NCBI RefSeq assembly: GCF_035046485.1
Contig: NC_085137.1
Location: forward strand, 479,347,396-479,411,395
Length of the DNA stretch: 64,000 bases
Source: Aedes albopictus
Taxonomy: Eukaryota; Arthropoda; Insecta; Diptera; Culicidae
Direction of reading: 5' to 3'
Shown one piece after another: positions 24,067 through 34,699 of the stretch (positions are counted from its first letter, which is position 1; each line of letters opens with the position of its first letter). The notes under the pieces are model-generated. The model saw only the letters and a program-made list of their open reading frames with translations, was not told the origin of the DNA and did no database searches. The position numbers were made by a program, and so were the translations under genes.

Positions 24067-24435
24067 TAGGCCAATATTGGCCGAACAACAGTTATGTAGA
24101 TCCATTTGATATACTTGGGTTAAAGACCCCAAGTTGTACCAAAGGTTCTCCGACATTGCCCGAAGGCCATACAAGCTTTCTTGATTCTGAACTCAATGTG
24201 AGGTGTCCAGGAAAGCTTGGGATCAAGAACGACTCCAACGTACTTTACCTGTTCAGTCACATCGATTTCAGAATCAAAGAGACGCAAAGGTCGAACGCCA
24301 TTACGGTTTCGCCTTTCCGTAAAAAGAACAACAGATGTTTTACTCAAATTAACCGAAAGTCCATATTGGCGACACCAACCCTCAACTACCTGAAGGGCGC
24401 TTTTCATAAGGTCGAAGAGGTGGTGATACACATTA

Positions 24436-25159
24436 GCGTGGTTTTTGCTCCACACCGATTATTCGATTCGTAACCAGATTCTATGCCTTCTCCCAAAATT
24501 TGAGTTCATTTAGTTAAAAATTGAGACTGCACAAGCCCTTCAAAGTTTGTATGGAAATTACTATGGGAAAACGATATTTTTCATTCAATCGACCGTAGTA
24601 TTTTCCCAAGGTTCCTAGAGCGTTAGTTGACCCTTGGTACTTTTAGGTTATTCTATCAGCTACAACTTTGCCGAAGACTTTGCCGATTTGTATCCAACTG
24701 GACAAACTTTAGCAATGATCCTCCAGCTTCCCAGCAGGCAACATTGCTGCATATGGCGCCAAAGATAGCACACTGAAATCATGGCTACTATGTTTCAATG
24801 CAAAATGCAGTGATGCCCGACGATTAGTTTAACCATCATGAGTAAAGATTTCGATTCTGGATAAAAATCGGTAACTAATTAATGAGGCATGCGATTTGTA
24901 TGCGGTCTTCGGCAAAGTTGTAGCTGATAGAGTAGCCTTAAAGTACCGAGGGTCAACTAACGCTCTAGGGAACTTGGGAAAATACTACGGCCGATTGAAT
25001 GAAAAACATCGTTTTCCCATAGTAATTCCCATACAAACTTTGAAGGGCTTGTGCAGTCTTAATTTTCAACCAAATGAACTCAAATTTTGGGAGAAGACAT
25101 AGAATCTGGTTACGAATCGAATAAGCGGTGTGGAGCAAAAACGATTTTTTGAACCACGC
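24436..25159. mobile_element. Foldback MITE with ~260-bp arms inside the LINE (724 bp)
   Basis: The ends GCGTGGTT and AACCACGC are inverted, with TA on both sides. The arms continue through TCCACACCG, ATTCGATTCGTAACCAG and ACAACTTTGCCGAAGAC on both sides. It interrupts the LINE between GMCI and VYHHLFDL. Removing it and one TA restores a continuous codon series. The centre is unique and has no ORF. Confidence 0.9.
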
Positions 25160-25726
25160 TAATACACATACCAACTAACAATGCTAGGTAGTCGTCGGCA
25201 AAACCATAAGTAGGGAAAACGCTATTATTGAGTTGCCTGCATAGCGTATCTGCTACGAGATTCCACAAAAGCGGTGACAAGACTCCCCCTTGGGAGCATC
25301 CACAAACACTCAATTTCCTAATCGCTGCTAGACGCAATGCCGAGAAGAGATATCGGTTTTTGAGCATTTGATGAATCCAATTGGAAATCATTGGAGGATA
25401 CCATGACTCCGTGCGGCTTCCAATATGGCATCGAAAGGCACGTTGTCAAAGGCACCCTCGATATCTAAGAAAACACCCAAACAAGATAGCTTTTGAGCGA
25501 ATGCTTTCTCGATATCGTAAACAAGCTTGTGTAAAAGAGTCACAGTGGACTTACCAGATTGGTAGGCATGTTGGTTCACATGAAGAGGCACGTTGGCCAG
25601 ATGAACATCACGGATGTGATGATCCACAATGCGTTCTGCGCATTTTAGAAGAAAAGAGGTCAAACTGATAGGTTTTAAACTCTTTGCTTCTTCATACGAC
25701 GCATGACCCACTTTCAGAATAAACTT

Positions 25727-25827
25727 CGCTATTTTCTCTGAAAATTCTTCAAAATTCAATCAGTTATTTGGCAATGATTATACAACGTCTGTTGATCATA
25801 CGATTATATTGGGTAAAACAACTGCAT
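25727..25827. repeat. Right copy of the 101-bp duplication
   Basis: An uninterrupted 101-bp copy, CGCTATTTTCTCTG to AACAACTGCAT, next to the truncated 5' end of the LINE. It preserves the empty site for the hairpin seen in the left copy. Confidence 0.85.
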
Positions 25828-26102
25828 CAGTTCACCGAATGTTTAGGTGATTTCTGGAGATGCTTAAAAACTGGGGAAGTTTTAGGAACCCAATGTCCAA
25901 ACGCATCTCGAAACAGCGGTTGTAGTTTACATATTTTGTGTTTGGCCAAAGTTTTTGAGTTTTATTTCTACCTCCATGAGCCCTATCTTTGTACAATCTG
26001 AATCTTGAAATATAAAACAAGCTTTGTAATCCTAAGTAATGTTGCTCCATGTTTTATTATTCTAGGTTTCAACACAAAGGTCTAAAAGTTGCATAAATAA
26101 AG

Positions 26103-28084
26103 GCTGCCTACAAAGTGCTACCTCAGATAATCTTCCGTCGTCTGTCACCTAAAACGAATAAGTTCGTGGGAAGTTATCAAACCGGCTTCATCGACGGCCG
26201 CTCGACAACGGACCAGATCTTCACCGTACGGCAAATCCTCCAGAAATGCCATGAATACCAGGTCCCAACGCATCCCCTGTTCGTCAACTTCATGGTGGCA
26301 TACGATAGTATCGACCGCGCTGAGCTCTGGAAAATCATGGACGGAAACGGCTTTCCTGGGAAGCTGACTAGACTTATTAAAGCAACGATGGACGGTGTAC
26401 AAAACTGCATAAGAGTTTCTGGTGAACTATCCAGTTCATTTGAATCTCGCCGGTGATGGACTCTCATGTCTACTTTTCAACATCGCTCTGGAAAGTGTGA
26501 TGCGACGAGTCGGGTTCAACAGCCGGGGAACGATTTTTACAAAATCCGGTCTATTTGTGTGCTTTGCGGACGACACCCAAGTAACATTTTAAGTTTTGTT
26601 CGGCTCTACAAGAGATCTTCATGACCAATTTTATAAAACTTGCAATAAAACTGAATCATACATCAAAACCTCTTGATAACCTCTTTAAGAGCATCTTCCG
26701 GCTAAGTGGACCACTCTCGGAGAGGTTTTATAAACCGCATTACGAGTAGCAATAAACCCGTTTTAAAACCTAGTTGAAAAATTCTCGATTGTTGTTGTTT
26801 TTTTTTTTCAACAAAAACTATGACAGCTCAAGATGCAGAGAAGCTTCTTCGATGGCACGTAAAGTTCAGGAAGATACATCATTCGTAAGTAGAAAGCGAT
26901 TATTTCAAAGCAATATTTTAGTAGTTATTGTGCTGGTAGGCTTATGCGCATTCGAATTTACCGTGAATATTGGGGTTGCAGAACCATAAAATTAATGCGC
27001 TTCGAAAATAGTGAATATTATCATCTACGAATGAAATAAATCAATTTGTGAATTTAGTAAAACTATGTCGAATCACAAGAAAACTCAGCAGAGAGAGTTT
27101 ATTTATGTGAGCATGTTATGGAAATGGTGGCAAACTATCAATTCATTGCTAATTTGAGCAAAATGAACTATTTTCCATTAACGTTATCTAATTCTTCAAT
27201 ATGGTGACAACCATAATCAGCGAAAATAAAACGAAAGCAAGTTTACTTTTATGATGACCGCAATAAACCTAGCAGTGCCGTAGTTCTGCTTTTCCATCAA
27301 CAGATGTCGTTACTAATCGAACGGATCGCCATCTGTTGAGAGTTTTAATAATTTTATTGTGGTAATAATGATTGCCAGGAGGTTTACATATAGGAAAGTT
27401 TTGTTTACTCTTAAAATCTGTCTTTATGGATATCTTCAAGTATACTATAAAACATTTTATCAATGGTTTTCATAAAAGCAGTCATAAAACTGTGAGTTTT
27501 ATTCATTGCTGTAATAAAACCATAATAAAAATCAAAGAAAACCAATCAGCAATGAAATTGTTACTTGGGCATGGACATTCTCGCCAGAACATTTGGAACG
27601 GTCGGTGGTAGAGCTGTATGGCCGCCTGAAACGCCATGCAGCAAAGGTCGGACTGGTGGTGAATGTCTCAAAAACAAAGTACATGCTGGTAGGCGGAACC
27701 AAACACGACCGGATCTGTCTGAGTAGTAATGTTACGATAGACGGGGATACTTTCGAGGCGTTGGAGGAATTCGTCTACCTCGGATCCTTACTGACGGCTG
27801 ACAACAACGTGAGCCGTAAAACTCGGAGGCGCATCATCAGCGGAAGTCGGGCCTACTACGGGCTCCAGAAGAAGCTGCGGTCTAAAAAGAGTCACCCACG
27901 CACCAAATGCACCATGTACAAAACGCTAATAAGACCGGTGGTCCTCCGGAGTTACTTGCAAGCACTCGGAGTTTTCAAACGATGCGTGCTAAGGACGATC
28001 TTCGGCGGTGTGCAGGTGAATGGTGCGTGGTGGAGAAAGGTGAACCACGAGCTCGCTGCGCTTTATAGCGAACCCAGCAACTAG
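26103..28084 (+). pseudogene. Broken RTE reverse transcriptase
   Basis: The left part reads SYQTGFIDGRSTTDQIFTVR, then LFVNFMVAYDSIDRAELW, then RVSGELSSSFESRR. A deletion removes the GLRQG stretch and shifts frame, after which DGLSCLLFNIALE and FADDT follow. Note FVNFMVAYDS where active copies have an F-D-F-x-x-A-Y-D motif, so a catalytic Asp is replaced. After the insertion: VGLVVNVSKTKYMLVGG, LEEFVYLGSLLTADNN and RTKCTMYKTLIRPVVL, ending after EPSN at a stop. It is not functional. Confidence 0.85.
26576..27569. mobile_element. Element with CCCAAGTAAC ends (994 bp)
   Basis: CCCAAGTAAC at the left and GTTACTTGGG at the right are exact inverted 10-mers, and the flanking codons belong to one LINE ORF, so this is an insertion. 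The interior is AT-rich with recurring ATAAAAC and TTTTAT motifs near both ends. There is no transposase. The ends resemble those of the element at 42088-43413 (CCCAAGCAAC), suggesting one broad family. Confidence 0.8.
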
Positions 28085-28111
28085 AAGGTGGCCAAAGCTG
28101 GAAGGATACGA

Positions 28112-29131
28112 AACAAACTTCCAAATTTGGTGTTCGCTACATTTATGTATGTAATTTTGCATGACATCTGATGAAAATGTATACTAAATCTAATATTTCC
28201 TATATGTGCATGGTTTCTTGCTGAATTTGACATGATTTTTTTTTCTATGTTTTTATAGCTCACTGAGTCGAAAACCAGGACATACCATGTATATGTAATG
28301 GTAAGAGTCATAATGGCACTTAACAAAAGATGAAAATATTCTCTCATCTACCGTATGTAAATATCATTCAAATTAACACCTGCTTCCCTAATTCTTAACC
28401 TAAACAAAATGCTGGGACCGTGTTTCTCGCCTTAACAAATAATAAAAAGGATTATCCACACGAGCCACAGCTTCCGACACACTTCATCATATCTCCATAC
28501 ATGGCCCTACAGCTTCGTTTTTATTCGTTCGGTTGTCCCACCTCAAACCCTCAGACTTTTAAAGGGGTTTTTCCGTATCGTCTTATCCCTAGCCTCATAA
28601 CCACACGCCACTTAAATGTAGGTACATATGTCGGTTGGTAGCTGTGGATGTGTGCACCGGAATGACAAAACATGTGGTGTTTTTCCGGGTCGTCTGCTTG
28701 CTACACCCTTCCTCTCTTCTGCTGTCGATAGAGACGACATCGACATACTAGGGACGACGGAGAAGGAAAAGTTTTCGGCATTTTACGGTTATCCCCGAAA
28801 ACCTTCCTTCCGTACCGCTTCCAAGTGGTATGACTTATGATGTGGATAGGGATGAGGGGAGCATTCCGGAAAAGTGGCACGGAAGGTAAGAAACTTCACA
28901 AGCGGTGTTAATGTTTAACACTTGTAGAAGTTTTTCGTTTTTATTTTTCGGATGTGCTGTGCAAGGATTAAGACGATTATGCTGTGTTGACTGAGGGACG
29001 AAAGAAGCAACAAGTGGCGTTCGTTCAGTTTAGAATGGAATGAAACCGAAATGAAACATATTCGGTCAATCGGATGCACCATTTGTAATGCCATCTGACA
29101 ATTGCTGCCTCTGCTCGGGCAAATGTGCCAG
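28112..29131. other. No gene recognised
   Basis: A mixed-composition stretch. The part at 28430-28900 is somewhat GC-richer and not obviously repetitive. Open frames of 70-73 codons are unsupported. Confidence 0.3.
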
Positions 29132-29133
29132 TG

Positions 29134-29354
29134 GGCTTCGTGGCCGAGCGGTTAGCGGCGTCAGTCGTTTAGGTGTCTCGTAAGCCTCGGAGTGTGGGTT
29201 CGATTCCCGCTCCAGTCGGGGAAAACTTTTCGTCAAACGGAAAATTCTCCACTGGGCCACTGGGTGTTTCATGTGTTGTCCGTTGTCTAATGTTAGTTAT
29301 GTTCAGTCTGTGCGGCCTCTGGCCGAAGACGGTGTAGTGTCTTTTTTTTTTTTA
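29134..29354 (+). mobile_element. tRNA-derived SINE
   Basis: A box TGGCCGAGCGG at 29141-29151 and B box GGTTCGATTCC at 29197-29207 form a tRNA-like head, followed by a tRNA-unrelated body. The body ends GGCCTCTGGCCGAAGACGG and a T/A-rich tail at about 29340. The body end is shared with the minus-strand SINE at 30409-30607. The putative acceptor-stem halves do not pair, so it is not a functional tRNA gene. Confidence 0.75.
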
Positions 29355-30039
29355 AATAAATCTCATGTGGATGATGTGAGTCGATATTTGATTTAAATTT
29401 GTCGGATCCAACTGCGGCAGCTATCAGTGATGTTACTATACCAAGAATCGTCATTTGGAATCGCTGTGAAAGAGGTGCCGGTTGTTTGGAATAGTATTAC
29501 TTTGACATAAAGTGCTGGAAACGGTCAATTCTAACTATGGGTCGTATCATAACCAAAGATTATCATAACAACTCCATGATAGACCGAACAATCGAAATTG
29601 TAAAGTCAGTAACGACGCTGGTCACCTCTTTATGGTCACCATCCAGAAGGGGAAGAAAATTTTGGTCGAAAACCGTTGAATACAAATCATACTTCAGCGC
29701 TTGACAACAAACCATTTCACCCAAGCAACATATTTTAGTCGAGAATTCAGGAGGAAGTTTCCATTAAGGTGTCAACTCGGTTTCCAAAACCAAAGCAACT
29801 TAGAATTCTTGCTGGGGACAAGGTATCCTTATTTAAATCCTGCCTACTTGCTGGTGTTTCTTGAGCTGAAATGTTTGTGCTAGTGTTTGTATGTGTTTTT
29901 CAGGTTTATAAGCTTCAATTTAATTCCTACTTCATTTTAGGTGAGTTGCTTATCTATCCTTCTTCAAGTTTTCCTCACGAGGTAGTTATATAGGAATTTT
30001 TAAGTGCATCCCTGAACCATTTTCTGGTCCAATCACAAG
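29355..30039. other. No gene recognised
   Basis: AT-rich. A CCCAAGCAAC motif near 29720 resembles the ends of elements at 26576 and 42088, but I found no matching right end. Confidence 0.3.
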
Positions 30040-30330
30040 AATAATCTCTGAGGTGATGCTTAGTGGAATCGAAAAAAAATCTCGAAAAAATAGTTATGGA
30101 ATTATTAGAGATATCCCTGGAGAAATTTATGAAGGACCTCTTGGAGCAATTCTTGTATAGTGCTGAAGGAATCATTCATCAAATTTCTGATCTTTAACCT
30201 CTGAAGGATTATTTGAAGGAATCGCCGGTTTAGGGGTGGAAAGCCTAGCTCTCTGAAAAAAATCTTGGAGATACTCCTTAAGCCATTTTTGTAGCTTTTG
30301 CAAGAATCTCAATTTTAACATGATTACATT
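30040..30330. repeat. Degenerate 15-bp repeat, reverse sense
   Basis: CCTGGAGAAATTTATG and GAAGGAATC-like units in the sense opposite to the 9665 block. Confidence 0.6.
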
Positions 30331-30408
30331 GTGCGCATGGACGTCAATCATTATATCGTGTAGTTTTCACTATGCTTGGTATTGCCTAAAAATGTCAAAA
30401 ATATACTT

Positions 30409-30607
30409 ACGAAAAGACGTCTTCAGCCAGAGGCTATACAGGCTGAATGAAACTTAACACTGGACAAAAGAAATACGGAGCATGCACCAGTGAATACACG
30501 GAGAAGAAACTATTCACAGGAAAAGTTTCATCGCCCGGAACGGGAATCGAACCCTCATAGCATGGTGCGATTAGGAGCTTGGTGACCGCACGGCTACGAT
30601 GCTCCAT
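30409..30607 (-). mobile_element. tRNA-derived SINE, minus strand
   Basis: On the minus strand the A box TAGCCGTGCGG (30586-30596) and B box GGTTCGATTCC (30543-30553) are followed by a body ending GCCTCTGGCTGAAGACG. This matches the body end of the SINE at 29134. I found no clear duplication at its ends. Confidence 0.7.
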
Positions 30608-30659
30608 AACTGAATTATAGAGAACGTACACTAATTTATGAAAACATTAATCTGAAATC

Positions 30660-31332
30660 TGAAAACCACTGAAACAATTAATAAGTATATTGCTAGAAGA
30701 ATCCATAGGAAATATTTCGAACGGCTTCTTGAAGCAGTTATTGAAAGTAATTATTGAAGGAATCCTGTACGAATTTTTGTTTTGGTGACATCTTTTCTCA
30801 AGACGACATTTCTCAAGAAGATTATAATGAAGTCCTTGATGAAAACTCTGGCAAAATCCATGGAGAAAATCGTGGAAGAATTGATAGAGAATTACCTGGA
30901 AGAATACCCAAAAGAAAAATCTTCAAGAATTGCACGAATTATTCTTGGAGGACACTCTGAAAAGATCATCTGTCGCAATTTCTGGAGAAGTATCTAGTCA
31001 AGTCAAATTTAGTCTCATCTAGCATAACCTGCTCTACAAATACACATCAATTCATTAATAGTTTCATGGAAAACAATAGAATTAGCTACTTCTGTCATGT
31101 TTGTATCAGTAATGCTTACAGTACATCGGAAATGCAATAGAAGCACGAAAGTGATCAGTAGTTTTATTCCGTTTAAAAACGATTTTGTTTGCTCTCTAAA
31201 GAACCAACTTGAGAAATTTTCAGAAACATGTCTGGAAAATTCGTAAACATTTTTTCAGAGATATTTTTAGAAAAACCCTATGAGATTTCTCAAACTCCAG
31301 GAAATATTTTTGGAGAAATACGTTGAGCAGTA
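30660..31332. repeat. Degenerate 15-bp repeat, reverse sense
   Basis: Units such as GAAGGAATCC, CTTGGAGGA and CTGGAGAAG. Open frames on the plus strand here (30754-30997) are frames of the repeat. Confidence 0.6.
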
Positions 31333-31666
31333 CACGCTATGTCCAAAGGGAAGTATTATGAAAAGTGAATGTACCTCAAAGTTTTTTCGCTAGAACCGTA
31401 TTTTTGGACCTCTAGATTCAGAATATGTGCGATTTAAAATAATCCTTTTTTCCATACATTTTTATATGGGATGAATTTTTCCTTAAAATGACTTTTTTCG
31501 ACATTTGTATGGGAAAATAGGAAAAAAATAAAAAATATCAAAAAACCCAAGATGAAATATTTTAACCCGCACAGATTCTGAAACTTGATGTCCAATCCTA
31601 TGATCCTAGAGAATAAAATTTGAGGTACATTCATTTTTCATAATACTTCCTTTTGGACATAGCGTG
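31333..31666. mobile_element. Foldback MITE (334 bp), CAGTA on both sides
   Basis: It begins CACGCTATGTCC and ends GGACATAGCGTG. The inverted match extends about 60 bp through GGAAGTATTATGAAAA and GAATGTACCTCAAA. CAGTA stands directly outside both ends, at 31328-31332 and 31667-31671. No ORF is convincing. Confidence 0.85.
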
Positions 31667-31671
31667 CAGTA

Positions 31672-32110
31672 TCTGAAGCAATTGAAAACGCAATTCTTGT
31701 GGAATACCATAGTAATTTATGATAGAATTCCTGGAGAAACTCCTAGTAAAAGTTAAGATGAAATTTGTGGAAAAAATCAGGAATCACTAAAAGAATTCTT
31801 CGAAGAATTCCAAGGCAAAATCTAAAACACGATCCTGAAAAAAAAAAATCCTGGAGAAATTCTTGAAAAAAATTCTGAAACAATGCTTGGAAGAAACTTG
31901 AACTCAGGAGGAATTGTTGGAAGTATCTCTTTAAGAATTCTTGAAAAAGTCCTGAAGTCATTCCTAAATGGATCGTTGGAACTGTCTCCGGAGTAGTATC
32001 TGAAAGAATTTCGGCAACAATTACAGAATCAGCCCATGCAGGACTTTTTAAAACAATTTTGAAGGAGCTCTGGAGGAATAACTCAAGCAACTTTGGCAGC
32101 AATAATTAAA
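31672..32110. repeat. Degenerate 15-bp repeat, reverse sense
   Basis: It continues the array on the other side of the MITE, with CTGGAGAAA, GAAGAATTC and GGAGGAAT motifs. Confidence 0.6.
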
Positions 32111-32880
32111 CCGTTACAGAACTTTTCTCTTCTTTAAGTCTTGTTTATCATAATATTTCCTTAAATTTTCTATGTTATCTACTATCTTTCGCGATGTTTT
32201 TTAAATATTTCAAACTTCAATAACTGCAGGTTATTATTAAATCTTTTTCAACTGTTTTGAAAATATGTTTCAAAAATATTCAAAACTGTAATAAGTCTAA
32301 AAGTTTTAACATTTCTGAATTTTTTAATGCCTAAAAATGCCATGCATTTTAGATTTCTGACGAAAAATGACAGCAATAGTTTGCTAAATTATTGAGAAAG
32401 CAAGGAATTTTCTGATCGTATCAGTCAACATTCTTAAACATTTTTTTTTTTCGAAATTATCTGAGGCTTTTTTGTTCATAAAAATCTGTAGACATATTTA
32501 TACTTATAATCTTATTTCGGAAATTAAAAAACAATCTATGAAAAAATATCTACACAAAAATCGAAATATATTCTTCCAGGAAACAATTCTTGGAATTTGT
32601 AAGTAATTCTTTCAGAATGTTCAAATACAAATCCTGTTAAAAGTAAGTTTTATCAAAATCAAATTACTGCAGAAAATTCTGCAGATTTCTGCAAAAAAAG
32701 AAAGAAAAACAAAGCTTTGGCAAGAGTATTTTGAGATTTCCCCAGCTTTTATTCGAAAAAGTTCAACACGAATTGATCGTAGTTAACTTACTCATAACTC
32801 TACTTTTTTTCTGTTTTTTTTTGTCTTTCTTTCTGTTTTTTTTTTTCGAGAATGTACTCAGGATATCAATTGGAAATTTC
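32111..32880. other. AT-rich sequence with weak traces of degenerate repeat
   Basis: Nothing coding. A pyrimidine-rich tract lies at 32800-32850. Confidence 0.3.
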
Positions 32881-32900
32881 TTGAGGATATTTCTCAAGGA

Positions 32901-33350
32901 TTTGTCGGGGCCCGTGGCGTAGTTGGTCACACGTTCGCTTCATATGCGGATGGTCATGGGTTTGATTCCCAGCCCCGGCACTTGCAATTTTTCGTCAGTT
33001 GCTCTTCTCCGAGAGCGGCTGACACTGACCCTTTTCTGAGCCCCATGGCTCCAACGGACCCGGAAACCAGGATATCGGCTAACGGCTACTCATAATAGAC
33101 CTCCAAACGGACTGGAAAGGAACAACGACCATCCATCATCCTTGTGCTCATCATTCTACCATGTAGTAGAAAAAGTGAAAGCAGCAGAAAGGCAGCCAGT
33201 TCAATAAAGTAAAATAGAATATATCTAGGCGCTGTAAAATACTGTAGGTGCAGCTGTCAATTGATGTCGCTCACGTAGTGCCCTAGTGGACAAAAGAGCT
33301 GTAAATTAGGTTAAGTGATTAAAAAAAAATAAATAAATAAATAAAAAAAA
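32901..33350 (+). mobile_element. tRNA-derived SINE with AAATA tail (~440 bp)
   Basis: A box TGGCGTAGTTGG at 32915-32926 and B box GGTTTGATTCC at 32959-32969. The anticodon-loop position reads CAT. A long body follows, with AATAAATAAATAAAT at about 33328 as tail. TCTCAAG occurs just before the head and again right after the tail and may be a short duplication. It is longer than the other SINEs here. Confidence 0.75.
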
Positions 33351-34104
33351 ATCTCAAGAAAATTTCTCAGAATTTTGCCCGATTTTTTTCAGTTTTTAAT
33401 TAAACCTGCGATTCTTATGAATTTTCGGAATTAAAGTGGTTGGTGGAATCCATTTCTTGTGGAGTTTTCTTAATTTTTTTTTTCCTGAAATTTCGTTTAA
33501 AGTTTAAAGGCAGATTTCCATCAAGTACTTTTCTGACATTCTTTTGAGAATTCTATCAGACATTTCGCTTAGAGTTTAATTATGAACTCCTTCGAATATA
33601 AATCGTTTAAAAATTATCTTTTTGTCTTTGATTGCAAACTTTTTCAGAAATGGAACAACTTCATGGGCTGCCCAAAAATTCTGCAAAAATGCCCTGAATA
33701 TTTCTAATAATTCCCCTTGAAGGTTTTTATAGATTCTTCCACAAGCCCCTGATTTTCAATTTCAAATCATTTGTCGATTGATTCAGAAATTTCTGAAGAC
33801 ATCCAAGAAATCACAATAAAAGTGCTAAAACAATTCTTCAAAAAGAGGATTCGATAAGATTGAAAAAAATGTTGCAGTGGTCATTGGAAATTTACTAAAA
33901 ATGTACTATGGTTATTTTACTACTAATTTAACCAGTGAAACCTAGAAATTCGGTAAATGTTAATAAAGTATCTTAACGGGAATTTATATTGTTTTAGGGT
34001 TTGGCAAAAAAAACTGATTAATTTATGAAAGTTTTCAGAGAATCATTTGTCTTTTTTTTCTCATTTTCACCCATGTGGCTTATAATGTAGTTTATATATG
34101 CTTG
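33351..34104. repeat. AT-rich sequence with degenerate repeat traces
   Basis: Weak TTCTG/GAATTC rhythm between 33350 and 33870, then AT-rich sequence without signal. Confidence 0.35.
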
Positions 34105-34107
34105 TTA

Positions 34108-34255
34108 GGAGGCGTTCAGGAATGACGTAACATTTTAGGGGGAGGTGGAAGCCTGGGATTGTGTGATGAGCCATGTTATAGGAATATATGCTACGAGGGA
34201 GGAAGGGGTAGTGAAAAAAACGACCAAAAATTCTACGTCATTTGTGAACGCTCCC
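34108..34255. mobile_element. PIF/Harbinger-like MITE (148 bp) with TTA duplication
   Basis: The left end, GGAGGCGTTCAGGAATGACG, is matched by the right end, CGTCATTTGTGAACGCTCCC, in inverted orientation. TTA flanks both ends (34105-34107, 34256-34258). A three-base TTA/TAA duplication is typical of PIF/Harbinger. Diverged relatives appear near 34965-35105 and 48090-48230. Confidence 0.85.
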
Positions 34256-34699
34256 TTATATGGAGTTTATTCTTCACTAGAATGATTCCTCAGGTAGACG
34301 TGTGCGCCGCCGCGCCGCGCCGCCGTCGCCGACGATTTTTACGCGCCGCCGCCGCCAGTTAAATTGACCCGGCGCGCCGCTGTTCATATTTTTCCACGCC
34401 GCCGATTAAAATTTCCCACGCCGATGAGAAAACGTCATATATTTTTTCTCGAACCACCTGTGTAATTTTTAAATAGTTTCCATTATTTGATCCTGTGCAT
34501 GTTAGGCGTATTTTTTGATGTTCTTCTTGAGAATTGCGTAACATTTTTTTTTTTAATAATTTCTTTCAGCAATACTTTGTAGATCCTCTCTTATTCTATT
34601 TTAAGTAATAAGCGAGTCTTTTTTGTAAACCATGACGGATGCGGTCTACAACTACATTCTTCAACATATTCTTTCTATATAGCTTTTAAGATTTTCATG

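Larger units (their letters stand above)
22255..25726 (-). mobile_element. 5'-truncated RNase-H-bearing LINE (LOA/I-like), inactive
   Basis: A minus-strand non-LTR retrotransposon. It keeps a reverse transcriptase, an RNase H and a C-terminal zinc-knuckle-like tail, then about 200 bp of 3' UTR ending near 22255. It lacks the 5' part (endonuclease and ORF1). It is interrupted by MITEs at 24436-25159 and 23661-24066. It has 101-bp direct repeats on both sides. RNase H downstream of RT places it in the LOA/I/R1-related groups, and resemblance to the mosquito Lian family is my impression, not a computed result. Confidence 0.85.
22462..25726 (-). pseudogene. Remnant LINE polyprotein: reverse transcriptase + RNase H
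   Basis: Read on the minus strand from 25726. The RT start has KPISLTSFLLKCAERI, then HAYQSGKSTVTLLHKLV, the catalytic-type motif GVFLDIEGAFDNV, then CSQGGVLSPLLWNL and YGFADDYLALLVG (FADD). After the 24436-25159 insertion comes the thumb (VVEGWCRQYGLSVNLSKTS), then a break at 23661-24066. RNase H follows with YTDGS, AEIFALM, CSDSQAA and GNELADELAR, split by a frameshift after YTDGS and by stops. The C-terminus has CDYC, H and C residues of a zinc-knuckle type, ending at 22462. The frames shift several times, so no functional protein can be made. Confidence 0.85.
26100..28111 (+). mobile_element. RTE-type LINE fragment, split by a 994-bp insertion
   Basis: Plus-strand reverse transcriptase remains of the RTE/BovB type, different in sequence from the two minus-strand RTE copies at 49988 and 58405. 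The 5' part and 3' end are missing. The insertion at 26576-27569 divides it inside the FADD motif region. I could not find flanking duplications. Confidence 0.8.

Noticed and set aside
22073..25827. LTR retrotransposon with 101-bp LTRs
   Set aside because: The internal coding order (RT then RNase H, zinc-knuckle tail) and the truncated 5' end fit a non-LTR element. The repeats lack TG...CA ends, a primer-binding site and a polypurine tract.
29134..29215. Functional tRNA gene
   Set aside because: The A and B boxes are good, but the acceptor halves do not pair and a SINE body with a tail follows.
32908..32985. Functional tRNA-Met-like gene (CAT loop)
   Set aside because: It is followed by a long body and an AAATA tail, so it is read as a SINE.
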